Source of the DNA: Allolobophora icterica
Taxonomy: Eukaryota; Annelida; Clitellata; Crassiclitellata; Lumbricidae
NCBI GenBank assembly: GCA_963556255.1
Contig: OY744604.1
Span: 23,913,376 to 23,977,375 of the forward strand
DNA: 64,000 nt
Reading direction: 5' to 3'
Position 1 is the first letter of the stretch. Each line of letters opens with the position of its first letter. The notes below the pieces were generated by a model. The model was given only the letters and a program-made list of their open reading frames with translations, was not told the DNA's origin and did no database searches. Below, piece after piece: positions 23,445-35,681 of the stretch. The position numbers and the translations under genes were made by a program.

Positions 23445-23692
23445 GATCAGAGGGGGTTTCCAGAGAGTAGTCCAAAAGAGGTTCAAGTCCGATTTCCAGG
23501 AGGCCAAACCAAATCAAAGGGGGTTTCCAGAGAGTAGTCCAAAAGAGGTCCAAGTCCGATTTCCAGGGTACCAGATCAGTTTCCAGCTAGTGGTCCAAAA
23601 GAGGTCCAAGTCCGATTTCCAGGAGGCCAAACCAAATCAAAGGGGGTTTCCAGAAAGTAGTCCAAAAGAGGTCCGAGTCCGATTTCTCTACA
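23445..23692 (+). repeat. Four-unit minisatellite
   Basis: Four tandem units of about 57-74 bases each contain AAAGAGGT(C/T)CAAGTCCGATT or a one-base variant and a TTTCCAG segment. The array lies in an insertion (about 23365-23690) absent from the paired block at 46995. The long frame across it (23335-23700) is a repeat product. Confidence 0.85.
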
Positions 23693-24079
23693 ACAAATAA
23701 ATAAAAGAATGAATGAAAGAACGAATGAATGAATCGATATATCAATCAATCGCTTCCTCTTGATGTATATTAGCAATCAACTGCAATCTCTTCTGAAGCA
23801 CCCTGACGATCCTTTGGCGCCCTCTGAAGTCAGTTCTCTGGAACTAAATACCCGATTATATAACGACGCAATTGTTCTTAGACGCTTGAAATCCCGAACT
23901 TAACACAAAGACCAACGATCACCTATTCATTATTTACAGGAATAAAGGCGCAAAATGAATGAAAGAATGAATAAATGAATCAGTCAGTCAATTGATCAAT
24001 TTATGAATAGATGGATGAATTGATCAACGATTCGAATAAATCACACAAATCAGTATAACGATGATTAATCCATTAAATG

Positions 24080-24142
24080 GTGAATCACTAAATAAATAAA
24101 TAAATAAATAAATCAGTCAGTCAGTCAGTCAGTCAATCGTGG
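24080..24142. repeat. (AAAT)n-(CAGT)n microsatellite
   Basis: AAAT repeats pass into CAGT repeats. The same compound repeat is at 47421-47467 in the paired block. Confidence 0.9.
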
Positions 24143-24759
24143 CCATTCATCATAAACATTGGGACTTCACAATATCTGGAATAGCTCTGACAATGCATTT
24201 AGGAAAATATCTCAAAACAATGAGTTATCGACATATTAATTCAGCAAATTCTATGATGAGCAGAAAGCATTGTGCACAATGGTAATCATTGTTGTTAGAC
24301 GCCCAACAGCGTTGATGACCTAGACAGATGCGACGAATCGTCAAGCGACAGTTTCGGAATAATTAAATGTGCAAATTTCTCGTGCCCCTACACTGGCTGA
24401 TTTGCACACAATGCGGCTGTGACCTTTCCACATCAAGTTTGCTTTGGACTAAGCTCTCTCTTCCATCTATTACCTTCCCCCTCACAACTTATTCCGCTTA
24501 TTGTTCACGTTTGGATCGTTTTTCATTCTTTTCTTCTTCGCCGTCATCTTTTTCTTTCTCTTCGTCAACTTTCTCGGAATCTATCATAACCAACACGAAA
24601 GGTGATTAAACGCACTTTGGCTTTTGCGACGATCCTAATCGACTGACATCGCGATGAAACAGTTTTACGTCTTCCATGGTCTTAGGTCCATTTCTCGTTC
24701 TTCTCAAGCACCAAACAAAAGCAATCACGGAATCACTCGGTGTTTTCTCAGTAGATTCG

Positions 24760-24895
24760 ATATTTTCTCCTCTCACATTTCGATCTGTTCCCTCAGTTCC
24801 CCTCTCTTCTCCTCCCTTATCCTACCATAGATCACCCGGCCATATCTCCACTCTCTTCCCTCCTTTCCTCTCCAATCCTCTCCTGTCCTCTGGTA
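24760..24895 (+). repeat. Polypyrimidine tract upstream of gene B
   Basis: C/T-rich stretch with TCTCCTCTC and CCTCTCCTGTCC units, at the position matching the tract upstream of gene A. It is shorter and less pure than in A and D. Confidence 0.65.
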
Positions 24896-25449
24896 AAACA
24901 TTGCAAGCATACGGAATTGAAGGCCGGGTAGAACTCCTTGGATAAGATTTTATTTTGCTGTCTGATTCTTATGGCGAATCGTAGGCCTACTGGAAAACTG
25001 TCAATGTTATTTATTATTCATCCGCCACCTGTGGAATTTAAAGAAGCTCATTAAAACGAAATACGTGATCCGAGATTTTCTTTGCTGAAAAATATTTGTT
25101 TAAATCATATGCCACTTGAGGAGATTACAAGTGCAAACTTATTTGCCTGAAACAATAGCCAACAAGTAAGGTTCAATAAAGTTAGACACAAGAGGTTAGA
25201 TAGCTCATTGGCCTAACGTCACACACATTAAAGGATGAACACAATAGCTTATTGCTAGACAGTCACGTGGCTTTTTCTACTAGGCACATTCTAGGCCACA
25301 GAATCTGTGCTTTTGGTTTCAGATACACCTGTTTAAATTATTGCATGCATTTATTTTCAGTGTTTAGGCGCTTGATGAAGACAATGCAATTTTCATTGTC
25401 GTTTCAGCCTAAGGCCGTTTAGGCTAATTTAGTCCTGGAGCGATATCTG

Positions 25450-25457
25450 TATAAAAG
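25450..25457 (+). promoter_or_regulatory. TATA box of gene B
   Basis: TATAAAAG lies 103 bases upstream of the start codon, followed after about 30 bases by the conserved AGTAAGAGGTAATCAGCATT. An identical box in gene C is at 49200. Confidence 0.75.
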
Positions 25458-25552
25458 CCCCAACTATTAGGTCTATAGAAGTAAGAGGTAATCAGCATTG
25501 CCTGATTTCGACGAAAATATACTTTTGACGAAGAATTGCTGAGACATCAACG

Positions 25553-26308
25553 ATGAAGCTCTTGGTTGTCCTGTTGGTTTTCGGATTGGTGATTGGTGAG
25601 AGATTAAGCTCTAATGCTTTGTAAAATATTCTTTTTATGAAAGTTTTGATATCGACATTTGTTACCAACCCTCTTTTGACGGAGTCCTACTATCGATAAA
25701 GAATACGGTACGGTCATCGTTGATTTTGAATGTATACTATTAAGATGACGTGGTAGGCCTATTTATTCTGTGCGCCCCGAGATCGAAGAAGTAGTGTTTA
25801 GTTATGAGAAACCAACAAATCAGGTTTAAACTTTACTAGTGGTAAGACAGCTATATGTCAATGTATTTTATATTGAAAACACGCCATCTAACGTGTTGTT
25901 CACTAGGGTTCGATCTTTTGATTGCAGTACGCAAAACAATTTAACACTAAATTCAAATGGAGGGCGTGGAAAAGAATGCAGAAGCAAATGTTGAAGATTA
26001 TAGCTCGTTTTTTTACTGAAATGTGTTCTTCATTTAAAGCAACCTGTTTAGCTAGAGAAAACAACGAAGTTCACAAGCGTCCGAGACACAGACCTCAACA
26101 TGAGAGATACCGGTACGGTGGCGATGACGAATCATTCAACGAATATACTGGAGCTGATACGATGCGCAAACAAAAATGTAGGCCTAAAATGAAATGCAAG
26201 CAACAAGCCTCACAGGAAAGGAATCAGAAACAGAAAAGCAAAGTTCCAACAGATTGCGAGGAGAATTGCTTTAATAAAAGGAGCTACGCAGTCAACAAGC
26301 CCAAGTAA
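25553..26308 (+). CDS. Small secreted cysteine-containing peptide, gene B (two coding exons)
   Basis: Exon 1 (25553-25595) encodes MKLLVVLLVFGLVI and ends at GTGAGA. Exon 2 starts at 26040 after TTCATTTAAAG; the phase-1 join gives alanine and stays open to TAA at 26306-26308. The predicted product is 103 residues with a signal peptide ending in Thr-Cys-Leu-Ala, and a strongly basic mature chain of about 84 residues. The C-terminal VNKPK is shared with A and D. The second cysteine pair keeps CX3C (CEENC), but the first is CX5C (CRPKMKC). The extra six bases coincide with a TAGGCCTA palindrome at 26179-26186. A Tyr/Gly/Asp-rich segment (ERYRYGGDDESF) is absent from A. The role is unknown. Confidence 0.78.
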
Positions 26309-26499
26309 TCAGGTAAAACAAGCATGCACGACTGCACGTGTCTTCTTCTATTTACAGTACTACACTATTTATGGTAATGGTCTTCTAAGACGTCTACTAA
26401 ATGCACTGACAAAATTGTCGGTGAGAAGATCAGTGAGGGAAAAGACTGGCTACCCGCTATTATGTGCCAAGTCTATGAAGGGAAGTGGCTAAGTCTTAA

Positions 26500-27260
26500 A
26501 AATGATTTTTAAAAAAAACATGTGAATTGAATTTGAGTCGGAGTTTGAGCGGATCGAGAATGAAGCAAAATGAGTTGGCTCAAAAATGTGATATTACTGT
26601 ACTGGCTATAAGCAACATAGACTTGGGAAAAGAAAGAGATCCCAGGAGGATATGTCAGTGGATGATGGAGTATCGAAAATCCTGGTTGAAACCTACATAG
26701 TGTCACTACATTGTGTCATAAATAGCACGACTTAAAGATTTGAGCATTTTACAAATGTGGCGTCCAAATTTAGTTGTTTAGATGCAAAGCATCCTAGCAA
26801 TGTGAATTCCGATAATGTGACCAAATTGGAATCTTTGACAGACATGTACCAGGACGTCATCGAAAGTCGAAGTGAAATTGTGCAAAGGTTTCTTTCATTT
26901 TAAGGTAAGTACAAGGAAATGATCAGTATTATCAATAAGAGAAATTCCAGTGTCGAAGAAGTGACCATCAATAATGCACTAAAATTCATGATCGCCAATG
27001 ACATGTGTTCCATTTATCCTAGCCTGTCCACATTGTACCGCATTTTTCTGACCTTGCCAATAAACAGCGGTGGCGCAAAAAGATCTTTCGGCCGACTCAA
27101 ACTCATAAAATCGTAGGTACGTTCTACAATGGGCGAGGAAAGATTGTCTGGTTAAGTGCTGATTACGATCGAAAGACAATTCCCTAGTGAAGTGAATTAT
27201 AGCGAAGTTATTGACAACTTTGCTAAAATGAAGCCTAGACAAAAAAGGCTGTTTCACTGT
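26500..27260 (+). pseudogene. hAT-family (TTF/ZMYM-type) transposase remnant
   Basis: The frame at 26919-27116 and the next frame give a hAT C-terminal dimerisation region: LYRIFLTLPINSGGAKRSF followed by GRLKLIKS, then GEERLSG and VNYSEVIDNFAKMK. Stops and shifts break it, and upstream homology is faint. It lies in the probable 3' UTR intron of gene B and explains why this intron differs from A, C and D. Confidence 0.7.
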
Positions 27261-27493
27261 TTGTGTTTTTACTGTAGTCTGTTATGTGATAGTATAGGCC
27301 TACTATACTATTGCTCATTTACTATACATATAGCTTTGGCCACCTTTTGGGTGATTCGGTGTTTCTATTTAAAATACAAAACTAAATACATATAATCATG
27401 ACAAATGTAATTAATTGAAATTATTTGTTCTGGTTATTTGTGCCTTTTTATGTGCTCGCTCCCTCTGGTGTTAAAACCCGGATACGCCACTGG

Positions 27494-27494
<1 letters not shown>

Positions 27495-27544
<50 letters not shown>

Positions 27545-27560
27545 CACACACACACACATT
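27495..27560. repeat. (CA)n microsatellite
   Basis: About 60 bases of CA with one interruption. Confidence 0.97.
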
Positions 27561-28111
27561 ATCTTTGACTATTACTACCGACGCTCTTCTCTTCACACTC
27601 CCATGCATACTGTAGCCAACAATTGGATATACTGTGAATTGGTGGGCTTCTATTTTTGGCGACACAATGCAATAGAACAGCCTAACGTAGATTGACCACC
27701 CTGTCACCGAATGGAATGTGACCCAATTCAATAGTTTGTAGAACCATCGCATTACGAAAAAAGGCCACAGTGCAAAGGCCAAGATGGGTGTTGAATAATA
27801 AAGAAAAGAGTAGACTGCAGGATGATATAGGTAGTTTACTTATTGTAGGAGAGGGTGTAATTTTAAAATAGGCAAAGGATAATATAAGATCGAATCGGAC
27901 ATTTACACTGGGATATGAAAAGATAATACCCGAGGAAATTTGATAGCATAAGAAAGGACACAATGAATTAGAATTATAGATTATTAAGAGGCCAAATGTT
28001 TTGTCTCTGTGTATTGTCCTAAAAGTCTAACTAGTGTACCGCATGTTAAATCTTAATTAGATTTCGAGCATAATCCATTTATATCTGCTTACTTTTTTTA
28101 TATTTTCCAAG

Positions 28112-28460
28112 GTGAAATGGAAAAAGAAGAAAATAAAGTTCAAGAAAAAGAATATGTGTTTGAAAGAAAGAACTTTCTTAGAAATAATATGAACTAATAA
28201 TTGAGGCGTTGAGCGCCAGAGTGGCCTAACCTCATAGGAAATTCATATAGGTTAGGCCACTCTGGCGCTCAACGCCTCAATTATTTTCTTCAAATGATGC
28301 GTCCTATTGTCTGTATCTGAAAATAAAAGTATCGTTGCCTGAGTCACGACAACTGATTATCGGGCAATCGTTCAGGTGCAATTGCGCCATTTCTCAAATA
28401 AATAAAGAATCAACCTGATTACTGTTCAACTGATTTCTATGTAGAATTGCATCCGAATGT
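28112..28460 (+). other. Probable 3' UTR exon of gene B, with hairpin insertion
   Basis: A pyrimidine run ending in TTTTCCAAG (28111) precedes an A-rich block matching the 3' exon of A, C and D. A donor (CAG|GTAAAAC at 26313) follows the stop codon of gene B. A perfect hairpin is inserted at 28196-28285. AATAAA sites occur near 28321 and 28399. Confidence 0.5.
28196..28285. repeat. Perfect hairpin, 37-bp arms and 16-base loop
   Basis: The left arm (28196-28232, from AATAATTGAGGCGTTGAG) and right arm (28249-28285) are exact complements. Genes A, C and D lack it at the matching place, so it is an insertion specific to unit B. Confidence 0.95.
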
Positions 28461-28589
28461 AGATTTATTGCATGGACTGAGTCGTTTGAGGCAGTGCCTG
28501 AGAAGACACTGACAAAATCGAGAAGTTAATATCCGAGAAATGCGTTCAGAAGTCAAGTAGCCCAAGCATAATAAGGGTCAAAATGAGTT

Positions 28590-29100
<511 letters not shown>

Positions 29101-29869
29101 ATACGCTTAAACACCGCGAAGGTCGAATGCTCTGAAAGCTAACGTGTTTGTCTAGATCAAAAGGGTTCATAACGCTGCCCAGGAAGCCGCGGGATCAGAC
29201 AATGAAAGTGCTGGAGCTCAAGAGGGAGTTCTTGCTGCAAGCCAAAAGAGGTCCATCGTGGTTCCGGTGCATAAAGCGGATTGTCTCGACGTTAGAGATC
29301 CAACTAATTTTAGGACCATAGCAAATGTTTCATTCCTATCTAAAATAATTGAAAAGATTGTTGCCGCACAGCTCATGTCCTACCTAGACAAAAATGGCCT
29401 TTTCCCCATTTTCCAGTCGGGTTTTCGTAAGGGCCACTACACAGAAACCCTGTTAGTCCGCCTCCTATCTGACATATATGGAGCCATTCGCGTTGTTGCA
29501 ACGGCGAAAACCATGACCCATGCCATGGAGTCCGTTCAGGCCTGGATGTCTTCAAACCGCCTGCGGCTTAACCCCGCAAATACGCAGTTTATATGGCTTG
29601 GCACTCCCCAGCAGCTCTCTAAAATAGATCTGTATTCTCTTACCTTGCAATTCCCACACCTATCTTTCTCGACCTGGGTCCGGGACTTGTGAGTCATCCT
29701 GGACCAGGAACTTGTATTCACGCGGCACATAGATCTTCTCTCCCGCAGTTGCTATTACCAGCTCCGGCAACTCAAGGTGATCTCTCGTTATATGTCCCCT
29801 GTGCAGCTTCCACGCTTGTCCATGCAATTGTTGTTTCTCGATTGGACTACCGCAGTGCCATATATGACG

Positions 29870-30653
29870 AACGGCGCCGTAATAAAAGCGCGCAGAGAAA
29901 AGCGCGCCGACATATGTGCGCAATGAAAACAACCCCGACAAATGCGCGCAAGACAAAAGCGCGCAAATTTAGAAAATTAATTTAGAAACTTACAAAATTA
30001 ATTGTTTGTTAATTGTCAATAACGTACAGCCTAACTAACTTCATAGGCAGGCTACCCATCAGAAGTAGGTATACTGGCTACAACCATAGACCCGTGAAAG
30101 TGAAACGCAATTATCGTCCAATTACAGCATTATCGAGAAGACCGTAAATAAATTGTTTGCATAGCATCCACTAATTTGCTTTCATGTGTTTTCTCATCTT
30201 CAATTCTTTTATGTGTCCTAGCTTTTACTTGCATCAAGACCATTACGAATTGAAGATAGCGAGGTATCGTTCCGGATTCCGACATCCGGAGGCATTAAAG
30301 TATAAATACGTTCGTTTAAATCGACGTTTGCAGGCTTTGGTTCCAAGATATGGAACATTTCCACTGGACGAGTACTTGCGTGGGGTCGCACAAAACGTTG
30401 ACATATAAACTGGCTTCATTTTACATATAAATAACATTGCACGGTAATTTATAGTATATTTAGTATAGGCCTACTATCAAACGTCTAGTTTTCGTTACAC
30501 GGTTATTTCTAGTATATTTTACACGGTTACTTGTAGTATATTTAGTATAGTTTCTGCAAATAAACTACTATCAAACAACTAATGTTTTTAATTGTCTAGT
30601 ACTGCGCGCTTTTGTCGGCGCGCTTTTGTCCTGCGCGCTTTTGTCGGGTTACC
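29870..30653. mobile_element. Mutator-like element remnant
   Basis: A 784-bp insertion splits the LINE frame and is flanked by ATGACG at 29864-29869 and 30654-30659. Both ends carry AAAAGCGCGC or its complement, in two to three copies. A plus-strand frame ending at 30408 gives RLQALVPRYGTFPLDEYLRG followed by VAQN, which resembles the C-terminus of FLYWCH-linked MULE transposases. The terminal repeats are imperfect, so the superfamily call is tentative. Confidence 0.5.
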
Positions 30654-31241
30654 ATGACGGACTCCCGGATTGACCCCCTGAATAGAATCCTGCTTACTGC
30701 TGCCCGCCATGTAGACCGCATACCCAAGTTTGGCAGGGTGTCTGCATATATGACGGATGTCCTCCAGTGGCTATTACCAGCTCCGGCAACTCAAGGTGAT
30801 CTCTCGTTATATGTCCCCCGGTGCAGCTTCCACGCTTGTCCATGCAATTGTTGTTTCTCGATTGGACTACCGCAGCTATACCCACAGCCCATCACTTATC
30901 GAATCTCTGCCTTGGTCCGGCGTTGCTTGGAAGGCTTGTCAACTCCATACCTGCGGAAGCTTTGCTGTCCCACCTCATGCTCGCAGCGCCGTTGCTCTCT
31001 CCGCTCAGCTGCGCAAGCTGAAATTATTGTTCCCCGCGCGCGGACAGCCATATGGCAGCGCCGTGCCTTATTTGTGGCTGGCCCCATGACCTGGAATGGG
31101 CTCCCTACCGAGCTCCGTTAAATACCGATTGGTCATTTCACCCTGTTTCTTACTGTCCTCAAAACTGCGTTGTTCGACCGTGGTTGAGCTGGAAGTGCTC
31201 CTGAGTAGGCAATCTTGAAGGCGCGCTATATAAAACTGCTC

Positions 31242-31412
<171 letters not shown>

Positions 31413-31541
31413 GAACACAGTCACCAAATCATAGTAATCATGTAAAACAAGTAGGCCAACATCGTTTTCTATTCACACCACCGCACAATTTGTAGTAAAT
31501 ATTTATGATGTAATTGTGCTTTATGAGCCCACTCAGCTCTA

Positions 31542-34500
31542 CTAGTCTAGGCTTGGAATTCAAAGAGGGCTCTAGAAATGACTGCTAGAAGCAAATCATG
31601 TAACAATTTGCTAACCGACGTTTCTAGACTAATTTGACCCTGCTGAAAACGAAAATCGCGGTGACCAAGCTGGATTTTTAGCGGTTGCATGGAAAAACAA
31701 GATGGCGGCCAAAATGGCGGCCAACATCTTCATATGGCTATAAGTAAAGTCATGTATGTGATGGAAACATGATTTTAGAGTCTAAATTAACATTTTCGGA
31801 GTCCAGAAATGCGATGGAACTAAAGACAAATATGTAGCGCATCCAGAAACAAAATGGCGGACAAAATGGCGGCCAATATCTTCAAATGGCTATAAGTAAA
31901 GCCATGTATGTGATGGAAACATGATTTTAGAATCTAGGTCACCATTTTTGGGGTCAAGGAATGCGATGAAACTAAATACAAATATGTAGCGATATCAGAA
32001 AACAAAATGGCGGACAAAATGGCGGCTAAATATCTTCAAATAGTTATCAAACAAAATGGCGGACAAAATGGCGGTCAGTCTGGTGTAGTGTTTTTTGGTC
32101 AAAGCATACAGAGAAAGTAACATTCTATATGCAACATCGATGTTATTGCAGTTTAACCATCATTATTAGTAGCCTGTGATTGCTGTTTAACCATTTTATG
32201 CATTACGTATGCAATATTCGTGTTTTATGGTTTGACTAGAGCTATTTCAAGCATTGTTGCAGTCAATGCAATTGCACAGAAGTGTAGATGGCAAGTCCGC
32301 ACTTCGACAGCAGCAGCGCTTGGTGCTACACTTAGCAACTTTGCACGATTTACAGTAGATAAACTCTAGACACGACTGGGGCACCGGACCAATTGTAGGC
32401 CACACTGGTACGAGAACACCTTCTTCATCCACATTCCATCCTGATGAGGCTAGTGTCGTAGCATCAATGTGTGGAATAGAGGCCGTTTTCCAAATGACAG
32501 TTTGGCAATGAGCAACGACTAATATGCAGACTGCAGAGGCGCCACCAGGCTTAGAAAAATTGGAAGCACACACCTCCCGTCTCCTCCCATCCACACCCGT
32601 CCTCTGTCTGCCACTCGTAGTTATACACTGAAAATGACTCGGGGTGACTCATAAAAGTACAATATAATACATGCATAGGCCTATATGGTATCATATGATA
32701 TTATTTATACATACTGTAAGGTAAACCAAAATTACACAGTGAAATTGTCAGAAATATCGATGCGATGCCTAATCCTTGTGTGGATTTGATTTGGTGGGTG
32801 GACGCACGTGGTTCCAGAGCGTTATGCTGCATGGTGGAAGAGAATAAGTCCTTTTAGTTTTCCCGAACATAACATATCGTGCCGCATCGCATGTCTTGAC
32901 GTTGTCATTTGTTTTATACAATCTTACCTCAAATTTCTCTACATTTGCTATAGCATTTTCTGATAGGGGAATGTTCCCCAATGTCGAAAGTAAATGACAA
33001 CTTTCTAAACAGGCTTCCGATTCATTTTTTGCTGATCCCTGCTAAATATGATGTCACATCACATGCGGTTATGGCATGAAAAGCCAATGTATTCGTCCTT
33101 AGTTGGTCCTTACTTAGAGCAATTGTATGAATTGGAAAGAAATTCCGCTTTGATGATGTTCCTGCCATCACCCAAACCTCATCACATCTAATGCGTTGAT
33201 AGTGATGCAGCAACAGCAGAATCACATCTGTATCCCTTGCACAAACGACCACGGTTTTTAGGTTTATCTGCGTAGCATGTACAATTATTCTGGTACCGGT
33301 GTCAGTTTCTTCGTGTGTTGCTGCTAAGGTAGACACATCAGAACCGGCAGTTGACAATGCCTTATCTTCTTCCATGAAACCACCAGCAACAACTAGGCCT
33401 TACAACTAGATCGCCATATGTGGCTGTTGAAAGCTGAATGGATAGGAATGTAGCTAGATCAGCCTTGTTTTCAGTCATAGCAAGAAATTCTGCCAATTTT
33501 CCGGCAACGGAACACTTCCGCACTCTTTACAATGACGGATTGGTCGTAATTTCTTACATTGTCTGGTTCCACTTTTTACTAACAATGCCCAGTATCGATC
33601 GAAGACAATATCGACCGTCTTTTAGACAATCGAAAGTTTTTCACGTGTGTAAGCACTGTATCTTGAAGTTGTATCTGCCAGGTCACCAAATGTCTTTGCT
33701 CTCGGAGGTTTCCCTATTGCTTGTGCCATTCTTTGTCCATCAATAATTAAAAGTGATGCCTCTGTTAGAGAAGTGCTGACTGGACATGCTACTTTTTCGG
33801 TGAGCATCTGCAGCAGTGAGGCCTTGTCACCCGTTCTCACTTTGCCTTCAGCATCCAACTGGTTTTGAGAGAAGTTCATGGCACATTATTGTTGCAAGGT
33901 CCACGCGTGTTATGAAGAAAAATTCAGCGGATCTATTTAATGATAAATAGAACCAAACAAAATAATAGGCTGAACTTGCAACACCAAGGGCCATTCTCTG
34001 TAAGATTTTTATTTTGTATTTATTTCAGTATTTATTCACACTTTCAGCACTGTAAGCAGACAAAATTATTTAGTCGGAAGTGGCGTGTTCTTTTGAACGC
34101 TGACTGCTGATTTATAATGCTCATTTGACGATTCATGAGTTCAATGCAAACAGAGTGAGCTAACACGTGATTTAAATATTATTATGGTTGAAATAAATTA
34201 GACCGGTTACTAATTAGAAAAATGAATTGCTCTCTCCGCACTAAAAAGAAAAATTTTCAATTGAAGCAAATATTGATTGTTAAGCTGCAAGAACGGCAAT
34301 GCTACATAAAGAATGTTACCTCCTTGGTATTCTTTGACCAAGAAAGCACTACTCCAGTATGGCCGCCATTTTGTCCGCCTCTTTGTTTTCTGGCAGAGCT
34401 ACATATTTGTCTTTAATTCCATCAGATTCCTTGACCCCGAAAATGTTAAACTAGACTCTAAAAGCATGTTTCCATCACATACATGGCTTTACTTATAGGC

Positions 34501-34988
34501 ATTTGAAGATATCTGGCCGCCATTTTGTCCGCCATTTTGTTTTCTGGTATCGCTACATATTTGTTTTTAGTTCCATCGCATTCCTTGACCCCGGAAATGG
34601 TAACCTAGACTCTAAAATCCTGTTTTCATCACATACATGGTTTTACCTATAGCCATTTGAAGATATTTGGCCGCCATTTTGTCCGCCATTTTGTTTCTGT
34701 CAGTGCTACATATTTGTCTTTAGTTCCATCGCATTTTTTGACCCCGAAAATGTTAACTTAGACTCTAAAATCATGTTTCCATCACATACATGACTTTACT
34801 TATACCTTTATGAAGATGTTGGCCGCCATTTTGGCCGCCATTTTTTTTCCATGCAACTGCTAAAAATCCAGCTTTATAACCGCGATTTTCGTTTTCAGCA
34901 GGGTCAAATTAGTCTAGAAACGCCGGTTAGCAAATTGTTACATGATTTGCTTCTAACAATGTAATTTTGAGATTCCAAGCTTAGTCTA
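31542..34988. mobile_element. DNA transposon with about 0.5-0.6-kb inverted repeats
   Basis: The outer arms (31542-32090 and about 34345-34988) are inverted copies. Each includes AAATCATGTAACAATTTGCT or its complement and two to three subrepeats of about 160 bases with AAAATGGCGGAC and TATGTGATGGAAACATGATT. The site lies in the 3' side of unit F. By comparison with gene C the empty target reads CTATTGA, which suggests a TA target duplication. The interior holds a broken minus-strand gene. Confidence 0.85.
32247..33879 (-). pseudogene. Broken PIN/FEN1-like and cysteine-rich transposon protein
   Basis: Four minus-strand pieces lie in order. The first (33879-33622) has ASLLIIDGQRMAQ and AKTFGDLAD. 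The second (33375-33022) has THEETDTGTRIIVHA, VVCARDTDVILLLLHH and FHAITACDVTSYLAG, whose acidic residues resemble the metal-binding set of FEN1/PIN nucleases. The third (32981-32769) has LPPCSITLWNHV. The fourth (32594-32247) has GWNVDEEGVLVPVW and a C-terminal cysteine cluster (CKSCKVAKC...RCCCR...CNCIDC). This domain order is that of a large uncharacterised invertebrate family I know from annotated genomes. Frameshifts and a missing N-terminus make it inactive. The nuclease reading is inference. Confidence 0.7.
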
Positions 34989-35500
34989 TATTGACTACAT
35001 TAACCATTTGCAGTCGGTGGGAAGATGAGACGACGAGGGAGAGAACTGGGCACACGTTGTTTTGTGCCGAGGATAGATAAGGAGGTAGCTAACACTTCAT
35101 ATTGGTGGCGGACTCTCTAGGTTACCCTAAGACGATGCTCTTCTTCTTCATATTATGGATGCAATAAGACATCAAATGGCGCCTTTGCAAAGCGGACATT
35201 GCAGAGACTTGAAGTAAGCTTGTTTAGTAATTCACGCAGTAGGGTAGCTTCTTCATACGTGCTGCCACCTGGTTATAAATGCTCGAAAGCAGTTCAAGGC
35301 ATCGCCTTTAGTTCCTTATTCGACAAATTTAAACACCTAACTTAAATAAAAGAAGGTTCACAGGCAGAAAATACCTGTTTGGGAATCTCTGTCGACACTC
35401 GTTTCTACCCACGTCCATGCATACTGTAGCCAACAATATTATTAAACCAGGAAGGGGAGGTTTTCCATGCTTTACTTTGCCCATTACACGGTTCAAACTG
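34989..35500 (+). other. 3' flank of pseudogene F
   Basis: After the transposon, sequence resumes that matches 50255-50740 of unit C, including GTTTTGTGCCGAGGATA and GCAGAGACTTGAAGTAAGCT. It marks the rest of the F unit's 3' intron. Confidence 0.65.
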
Positions 35501-35681
35501 TTATTAAGATCCTACTTAATAAATCAATTTGCCACACCCATCATTCTCATTTGAATAAACCCTAATGATTAACTCGCTGCTAAGCTCGTATGCAGAAACT
35601 TTATGCTTCCAAATCTACTGTATATAACACAATATGCAACAGATAGACACCTACGGCTTATAATGGTACCACCATCTACTG

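Noticed and set aside
23445..23692. CRISPR-like spaced repeat
   Set aside because: Units are directly tandem with no unique spacers, in a eukaryotic context.
25922..26039. Long 5' extension of gene B exon 2 as a separate start
   Set aside because: It is intronic by comparison with A, C and D, and its predicted leader is charged and unlike a signal peptide.
30184..30408. Possible small host gene
   Set aside because: Its C-terminal region resembles the end of a Mutator-type transposase and it lies in a 784-bp insertion within a LINE.
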